From contig CM060126.1 in the NCBI GenBank assembly GCA_030522415.1, positions 10,894,352 through 10,958,351 on the forward strand: a DNA stretch of 64,000 bases, given 5' to 3'. The position numbers and the translations under genes are program-made. Every line of letters starts with the position of its first letter. Within the stretch, counting starts at the first letter, position 1. Below the pieces are notes generated by a model, which was not told the origin of the DNA, ran no database searches, and worked only from the letters and a program-made list of their open reading frames with translations. This stretch comes from Channallabes apus. Taxonomy: Eukaryota; Chordata; Actinopteri; Siluriformes; Clariidae. Of this stretch, positions 57,801 to 64,000 are shown piece after piece.

Positions 57801-60800
57801 AGTAGTTCAAAATCCTCGTTTCAGGAGAAAGTTAGTCTTTTGGGTGACACGTCATCTGCTGGTGTTGGTCCACTGTGTTTTATCAAGTCCAAAGTCAACA
57901 CTGCCACTACCAGATGTTGTTAGAGCACTTCATGCTTCCATCTGCTGACATGGAGATGCCGATCCATTTTCCAGCAGGAATTAGCACTTCTCCACGGTGC
58001 CAAAACTACCACTAACTGATTTGCTAACCATGATATTACTGTACATGATTGTCTAGCCAACTCGCCTGACCTGAACCACCCAGAGAATCTACAAGTTACT
58101 GTCAAGAGAAAGATGAGAAACATCACGACCCAACAACACTGGAGAGCTATAGGCTACCATCAGAGCAACCTAGTACTTCAGTAACACCTCAGCAGTGTCA
58201 CAGGCTAATCACCTCCTTGCCATGCTGTATCGATTCAGTAGTTCGTGCTAAAGGAGACGAGTGCGCAAATGAACATACTTTTTCCGAATTTCTGTCTTAT
58301 AATTGTTTGATTGAGCTTGTGAGATATTCCAATATTTTGAGATTCTGGATTTTTGTAAGCTGTAATTATCTAAATTAAAACAAAAAAGGCTTGAAATACT
58401 TCACTTTACATGTAATGAGTCTAGACCATATAAGAGTTACATTGTTAAATTAAATAACCAAAGAAAACGAACCTTTCCACAATATAAGATTTTTTTCAAG
58501 ATGCATTGTAGTGCCTTATGTACAGTAACTTATCTTGTTTAACAGCCTCTTTTCTTCTGCCATTTCCCTTCAGCTCTGTTATTCCGCAGCGCTTCTCTCA
58601 TCAGACCTTTGGCAGCATGTAAAAAGGACCAGGATCACCAGTACTTGCTCAGAGCCAAAATACATGCATCACCATCCTATAATGGTAAGCAGAATTCAAA
58701 ACACATCATCGGACAATAACACTGTTTTTAACAAAACCTGATCAACTGGATTGCACCGGTCTTGCAGGTGCACAGACCTGTCTCACATCTTTTTGTGTCA
58801 TGCGTGTGAGTGTTTGGAGTTTGTAAAAGCTTTTTCAAATGTTACTAAATTTCAGTTAAATTTAGCTGAAATTTTTAGCTGAAAAATTTAGCTGTCTCTT
58901 GTGAGACAGGTATGTTTCAGAGGTCAGTACTTTTTAGTTGTGCCGAGTGCTCGGTCATGGCATCTCAATTTACTTTATGAACCAGACTTTTTTTTGCTGC
59001 TGAGGTGGTGTTCTCACCTCACAAACACTTGACCAAAGCAACTGATTAGTACAGCAAGGAAACGGTGCTGAAGCAAACAGCAATACCAAATGTATTCGGT
59101 AAAAAGTTGCACTCCTGTAAGTGCCGAAAAGACCTCAGTGATGCTGCAAGGTTATAATACTTTCAAAACGTTTAAAATCAATCGTTTTCAGCAACAAAAA
59201 AATCGTTGATGCTTGTTTTACAAGCAAATATTTTCAGACCCGGTCATTCCTCAGCTGCACACAGGCTGCTGAGAGAAGTCTTAATAAATGCCAAATTAAA
59301 TACCAGCTGTGTTCAAGTCAAACAAGGTTTTCTCAGTATGCTGGAGCCATGATCAGACTGCCTGCTTCATATCCGAAAGGCTGGCTTTCCAGGAACTCCT
59401 TTAATGGCCCGAACATGGAATCCTTTAAGATTCTTAGAGACTCATCTTCATTGCCAAACTGCTCCTCCAGATGTGTTGTACTTGTTCACTTCCTACACAT
59501 AACGGCATGTCATTAAACTGTCAGTGGTTTTCCACAGCTGTGTCTGGGACTAAAGCTGCCTCCCTGCACTGGACAGGAGAGCGAATGCTGAGTGTTCTCC
59601 TCCTAAGCATGGGACCTATTGCTTATTTCTACCCTGGCCCTGTCATGGACTACTCCCTGGCTGCAGCGATCACTCTGCATGGCTACTGGTAAGGATATAT
59701 TCCCTCTTTTAACCTTTTGGTCATTTCTGTTTGAAAGGGAAAACCAAAAATGAAAGTTGGTTGGTTTGCTTTGGAAAGAAAACAATGATGAAGATTCACT
59801 GCCTTGTTAGGGGGAAATTTTTTTTTTTAAACAACCGTAGATCATAACGCTGCCTCCAGAGGCTTGTAGACTGGCCACACTGTGCATCGCTTCATGCTCT
59901 TCCATTCTTACTCTGATGGACCCATCGCTCTGGAAAATGGTCAGTCTGGACTCATCAGATCACATAAACCTTTTCTATTGCTGATTCAAGCTTTTTTCCC
60001 ATTAGTCTCACTAACAAATGGTTTCCTTACAGCACCACAGTCTTGTTCCCTCGAGTTCTCTTTACATTGTGTGTGAAAACGCTCTTATTTTCATGAGTAA
60101 ACATAGCTGTGATTTTATCATGTCTGGCTCTACACAAGCATTTAAGTGATCTCCAATATTGGATTGTTCATCACTATTCTTTCAGGTTCTTTCAATGTAT
60201 TGAACAGTTTTTGTGTTTTCCACCCCTGATTCTCTCCCTAATTTAATCGTAGCCAATTCCTACCAGTCATTAGTGCATCCCCCTGCAACAAGGCTACAAC
60301 TAACAATCAGGGAGGGCCAAAAGCTATCCGAGACCGCATCTTTTTTTTTTTTTTTTTTCAAACTGCCTGCTCACACACCAAGGATCGCACTATCCCCTCC
60401 TCCTGCTTGCGTGAGTCAGTGATTAGCTAGAGCCACAGTTGATGTGAGAGCGCTACAGTGCCTTCTCCATTCAGAGAGCTTGATCAACCAGCCCTCTCTA
60501 GTCTACTGGCTGTGGGAAGCTAAAGCATCACTCTGGATTCAAACTTGCTATCTCTGAATGATCTTCGGACGAGCTCGTTACATTTGCGCCACACGGGAGT
60601 GCATATTGTCCAGTTCTAAACCCAAATTCAGTCGTTTCTGCAGTCACCTTATTTGTTCCTTCTGTTTAATGCAGGTAAATAATTTGACCTTTCTATATTC
60701 GTAAAAGTACCCCTGTCAGGAGAAAGTGCTATGAATGCATTGAGTAGGCAACCTCCAATGAATGAGTAATTCGCTTTGGTCTACTAAGACAAGTTTAGGG

Positions 60801-61428
60801 AGCTAAAACGCTACTGAAAGCAGTTCATCATCAAGGATAGCTTTACTGGAGTAAACTCATTTCTATTTGCTCTTCACAGAAACAGTTGCTCCTAAATTAC
60901 TGAAGTACAATATTGAACTATAATATGAACATTTTGACAATTAATATGCTACTGTATATGTAACTTTATGCAGTGACATGATCAGTATCTCAACTGTATA
61001 ATGAATATTGATGGGTAGGGAGACCTGGTGTGCTCAGTGGGTCTTTAGTTCCAGGGAAGCAAACTATTGCTAAACCACACAGACATCTTGTATAGCTGTT
61101 TGCAATTCAGCTTTGTGGAAACACTTTGAGGAAGAGGCACAGTACCTATATTGTCGTGCACAAGCATAAAGTGGAGTATCAGATTCACCTTGTACAATTT
61201 AAATGATGCAAAATATGTTTAGTTAAACAATCTGAACTAATTGTGTGTAATTTCTCTTTCAGGGGGTTGGGCCAGGTTGTGACTGACTACGTTCACGGAG
61301 AGTCGAAAATCAAGTTGGCCAGAGCAGGTCTCTTCATTCTGTCCACCGTCACCTTTGCAGGGCTTTCCTACTTTAATTACCATGACGTAGGGATCTGTAA
61401 AGCTGTGGCTCTCCTCTGGAGTAAGTAG
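54856..61428 (+). CDS. sdhd: Succinate dehydrogenase cytochrome b small subunit (complex II subunit D)
   Basis: Exons 54856-54904, 58574-58684, 59538-59688 and 61263-61428, all GT-AG with matching phases: 477 nt, 158 aa. It is a membrane anchor of complex II in the mitochondrial inner membrane, helping bind haem b and ubiquinone and passing electrons from succinate to ubiquinone. Exon 1 and exon 2 encode a basic, Ser/Arg-rich mitochondrial targeting peptide ([16 protein letters not shown]). Three membrane helices follow. The signature [14 protein letters not shown] (haem/quinone region), [12 protein letters not shown] and the C-terminal [16 protein letters not shown] match vertebrate SDHD closely. 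Start chosen at the first ATG in a CCATGG context. A single coding ATG and full length indicate a working gene. Which fish co-orthologue (sdhda or sdhdb) it is cannot be told here. Confidence 0.96.
55953..57248 (-). mobile_element. Tc1-like transposon with both terminal repeats, transposase internally deleted
   Basis: Ends CAGGTCCTTCTCAAAAAATTAGCATATTG and, reversed, CAGGTCCTTCTAAAAAAATTTGCATATTG, each next to TA. The minus strand encodes a transposase in pieces: ATG at 56985 opens an N-terminus, then a frame change, 56944-56561 ([14 protein letters not shown], paired-type DNA-binding domain), and 56666-56220 with [20 protein letters not shown] and [20 protein letters not shown]. Sequence between MGYR and FCMSFGNQG is missing, removing the first catalytic Asp, so it is inactive. 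Its CAG...CTG ends would leave TACAGTA/TACTGTA on excision. Confidence 0.9.
57560..58510 (+). mobile_element. Decayed Tc1-like element
   Basis: 57576-57923 encodes transposase pieces ([42 protein letters not shown]), and further scraps to 58190 include the SPDL block. No intact frame and no first catalytic Asp. TACTGTA lies at 58037. Confidence 0.75.
58685..59537 (+). other. sdhd intron 2
   Basis: Donor GTAAGC, acceptor CCACAG. No repeat or gene recognised. Confidence 0.8.
59689..61262 (+). other. sdhd intron 3
   Basis: Donor GTAAGG, acceptor TTTCAG. Includes a poly-T stretch (60341-60358) and a short fragment near 59840-60110 resembling a Tc1 body in reverse. Otherwise nothing. Confidence 0.7.
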
Positions 61429-62215
61429 GTGGACTGTTGAGAAAATGGTCCGGGTCCTGAAGTTTTTTTTTTTCCCTTGCCAGTTGGTGCAGAATCCATT
61501 GTAAATTGTATGAATATATTATTTTGACCGGATTGATTCATTAGTGTTTAAAATAGCTGTTCACGAAATTTAATATTTTTTCATCTTAAAATATGACAGC
61601 ATATAAGTACAGGGGTATGGGCTGACTTTTTCTTTTGGAAAGCGCATTAAAGCTTATACCCACACTGACTGATTTTCATAGGAATAGTCTTTGTATAGAT
61701 ACCAAGGGGGAAAAAAATATCCTAACCATTGCTGTGCATGTCAAACATCAAATTATTATTACTTTTTTCATGTGTTTAATTATTTTTATACATTGAAAAC
61801 ACTCATGAGAACCTTTTCCTAGTTCTGCTTTACTTCTGCTTTAAATTGAACTCTGTTGTCATCTTTTTGGGAGGACGAACTTTGAGTCAGTCATATGCAC
61901 GGCTGTTTATTCTATTAACTTGACAGCCTTAGTTCAGTTTAATTAAGCATTTTCATGCATACATTTAACATGGCCTTATTTCTTCCATTGATCGTACTTT
62001 GAAATCCTCTAATTTATCTGCAACCATGGTGAGAATACTGTAAAACATTGGAGTCATCTGCTTATGTGTAAATGTGTGGGTCTTACATAGTAAGACATGG
62101 ACTCAAATATGCCAGTCTGTCACTTAATGTTATTAATCACCTTTATCATATATAAATGCTTTGCATAAAGTCATTTATCTTTGACCTCACTGAAATAAAG
62201 GACTGAATGGATTTA
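61429..62215 (+). other. sdhd 3' UTR and downstream DNA
   Basis: Possible polyadenylation signals are ATTAAA at 61645 and AATAAA at 62194-62199. I cannot tell which is used. Confidence 0.5.
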
Positions 62216-63817
62216 AATCTTAATTCAATGAAGTTGTGCGAAGCTTCTCTTGACTCCATTTTTTTCTTGTATTTTCTTGCAAATGCAAAAGGGTGGCAAG
62301 ATATCTAATTATGGTAGTATAAAATAAGATGAAATACAATTCTTTTCATTCAGCTAATTAATTGAGTGTATACTGGTAGGCAGTAACAAGAAAAATGTAA
62401 CAATAGACAATAAGTTGTTGTTGTTAAATAGGGGGAAAAAGGAAATCAGCATCTCCATAAAGCTTGCCAGCTAGCTTGCATGAAGTGCTCTGCAATTTTC
62501 TTGACTTTGGACTGGATGAAACACAGTGGATCAACATAAGCAGATGACATGACACCCCAAGTAACAAGTGACTGTAAAAACTTCGCACTGCTCTTCAAGC
62601 AGCATGGTTTATATGACTTTCCACTCTACCTCCAGACTCTGGGACCTTGATTTCCAAATGAAATGTAAAATTTTACTTTGATCTGAAAAGAGGACTTTAG
62701 ACCACTAAGCAACAGTCCAGTTTTTTCTCCTTAGCCCAGGTAAGCTCCTTCTGGTTCAGGAATGTCTAGATACTGTATGAGGAATGCAAGCATATTTCCT
62801 GCATGGTGGCTCTTGATGCACTGACTGATCTCACTCCTCCTCAACTCCTTGTAAAGTTCTCCCAAGTTCTTGACTGGGCCTTGCTTGACAATCTTGTTGT
62901 CTGTGGACATCCTTGTTGTTTTTTTCATGTTTACTAACCATACTAATCCATTCAACTTTCCATGAATATACTTCAATACAGCAGTGCGTACAGCCAGTGT
63001 CAAGGCAGCTGTCGTACCCATGACCATGGTTGCGTGTACTGAACTAGACAGAGATTCATAATCAAAATTAAACCAAAAAAGGTTGAAATACTTTGCTTTT
63101 CAAGTAATCAATATATAATATATGGGTTCAATTTTGTATAATTTAATATATGGGTTAAATTAACTGTTGGATAGGGCTGCTTTATAAGTAACAATTTCTT
63201 TTAATCATGGATATGGGGATGGGTTCTGACAGTTTACAACCCTCAATAAGTTAGCCTGAATTAATTTACCAACAAAGGTTTCAGTTTGTCAGTTGCAGAG
63301 AAAAATGTCATAATTCAGCAAATGATTAGACATAAATGTTTACAAAGAAAAGTATGTTCCCGTGTTGCTAGAAAACATCCTATATTGCATCAACAGAGCT
63401 TTACAAAGCTAGAACATAAAGAAACCGTAAACCCCTGACTACAACCTGTTGAGCAAAGAAAGAATGTCGCAGTATAACAATGAACTCTGAACCAGTCATA
63501 AGATGGCAAAACTGAATTCTGAACTTTCAATATCACTCAAGTTGCTGTTATTACGTGTTCAAGCATGTTAAAATAAATGTAAAAAAAAGGTTTTTTTTTT
63601 TTATATTCTTGTCTCTATACAAAGTGATATTCTCAATAGTCTTTTATACAGGATTCATAACAAAATTATTAGAGCATGAGAAATAAATGCAAAAAAATAA
63701 AAATAAATCACCATAACAGCAAAATGCAAAAACATCAGACTTTCACAAAGTCAAATCAAACTCAAATCCCAAGTATTGCTCCAGTACCCTACCCGGTTTA
63801 CCCTCTGTGCCAGATGA
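62216..63817. other. Intergenic between sdhd and tex12, with a Tc1 remnant
   Basis: The two genes converge here. Apart from the Tc1 remnant at 62440-63080 and A/T-rich tracts, nothing was recognised. Confidence 0.6.
62440..63080 (-). mobile_element. Tc1-like remnant
   Basis: Minus-strand 62731-63027 preserves a transposase DNA-binding segment (NKIVKQGPVKNLGELYKELRR) related to the copy at 55953-57248. The remaining text matches the family with many stops. TACTGTA lies at 62771. Confidence 0.7.
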
Positions 63818-63962
63818 CTATCCGTGTAGTTTGTCTGAAATAATAGCCAAAGACCGTTTCAGGTGTTCCTTCTTCTCTTTAAGTTGTGACTCCAAAGTCA
63901 AAGCTTCGGTCAGAATGTTGGTCAGCTCCTGAATCTGTGCTGCTTCCACTGCAGCTCGCTCT
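63818..63962 (-). CDS. tex12: TEX12, last coding exon (synaptonemal complex central element)
   Basis: After a TTTAG acceptor the minus strand reads 48 codons (phase carries one base) to TAG at 63820-63818. The product starts ERAAVEAAQIQELTNIL and ends in a leucine/isoleucine heptad pattern with KEHLKRSLAIISDKLHG. It matches the C-terminal coiled coil of vertebrate TEX12, which pairs with SYCE2 to build fibres of the synaptonemal complex in meiosis. The upstream exons lie beyond the window. TEX12 lies close to SDHD in mammals too, which supports the call. Confidence 0.85.
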
Positions 63963-64000
63963 CTAAAGACATGTTCACATACAGACAGAAATGATCAGTC

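Larger units (their letters stand above)
54905..58573 (+). other. sdhd intron 1, holding two Tc1 elements
   Basis: 3.7-kb intron. The Tc1 copies are listed separately (55953-57248 and 57560-58510). Between and before them is AT-rich DNA with no gene. An ORF at 57224-57598 ([20 protein letters not shown]) is probably part of an unclassified repeat. Confidence 0.75.

Noticed and set aside
1..64000. CRISPR arrays, prophage, operons or a bacterial defence system
   Set aside because: Repeats are dispersed transposons or microsatellites; the genes have introns and belong to vertebrate families.

Overview
The window is nuclear DNA of a ray-finned fish, most likely an otophysan such as a catfish. 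Three things point there. Genes are split into short exons with GT-AG introns. The repeats are of teleost type: tRNA-headed SINEs, Rex1, L2 and RTE LINEs, Tc1 elements and Ty3 LTR elements. At the right end sdhd lies next to tex12, which are also close neighbours in mammals. The order is an inference; vertebrate nuclear DNA is certain. No bacterial gene, operon or CRISPR array was seen.

Host genes. A complete seven-exon L-amino-acid oxidase gene (508 aa, own signal peptide) fills 233-11755. A second oxidase copy at 39692-46123 is dead: exons 3, 5 and 6 are gone, exon 2 has a 5-bp frameshift, and an L2 LINE splits the last exon. On the right, sdhd (four coding exons, 158 aa) runs from 54856 to 61428, and the last exon of tex12 lies on the minus strand at 63818-63962. 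Between the oxidase copies are exon-like pieces of an unidentified gene family (around 16960 and 27536) and a short ORF with a signal-like N-terminus (17937).

Mobile DNA makes up most of the rest. There are three LTR elements of the Ty3/Gypsy group. Element 1 (20353-25406, +) has apparently identical 239-bp LTRs, a tRNA-Leu primer site and uninterrupted gag and pol. Element 2 (27906-33100, -) is a chromodomain element with identical 406-bp LTRs but broken reading frames. Element 3 (46337-52784, +) is a decayed Gmr1-like element in which integrase precedes reverse transcriptase and the capsid resembles the SCAN domain. Elements 1 and 2 both carry what looks like a -1 ribosomal frameshift cassette at the gag/pol junction. 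A solo LTR related to element 1 lies at 12322-12557. Tc1/mariner remnants, a hAT element with an 8-bp target duplication, SINEs and LINE fragments fill introns and intergenic DNA.

The most striking pattern is a very common 7-mer, TACAGTA/TACTGTA, about 57 copies by hand count. It is the footprint expected when Tc1-type transposons excise. In several places an undisturbed related copy shows plain TA at the same point, so these look like real excision scars. One scar breaks the second oxidase copy and another breaks the pol region of the Gmr1-like element.
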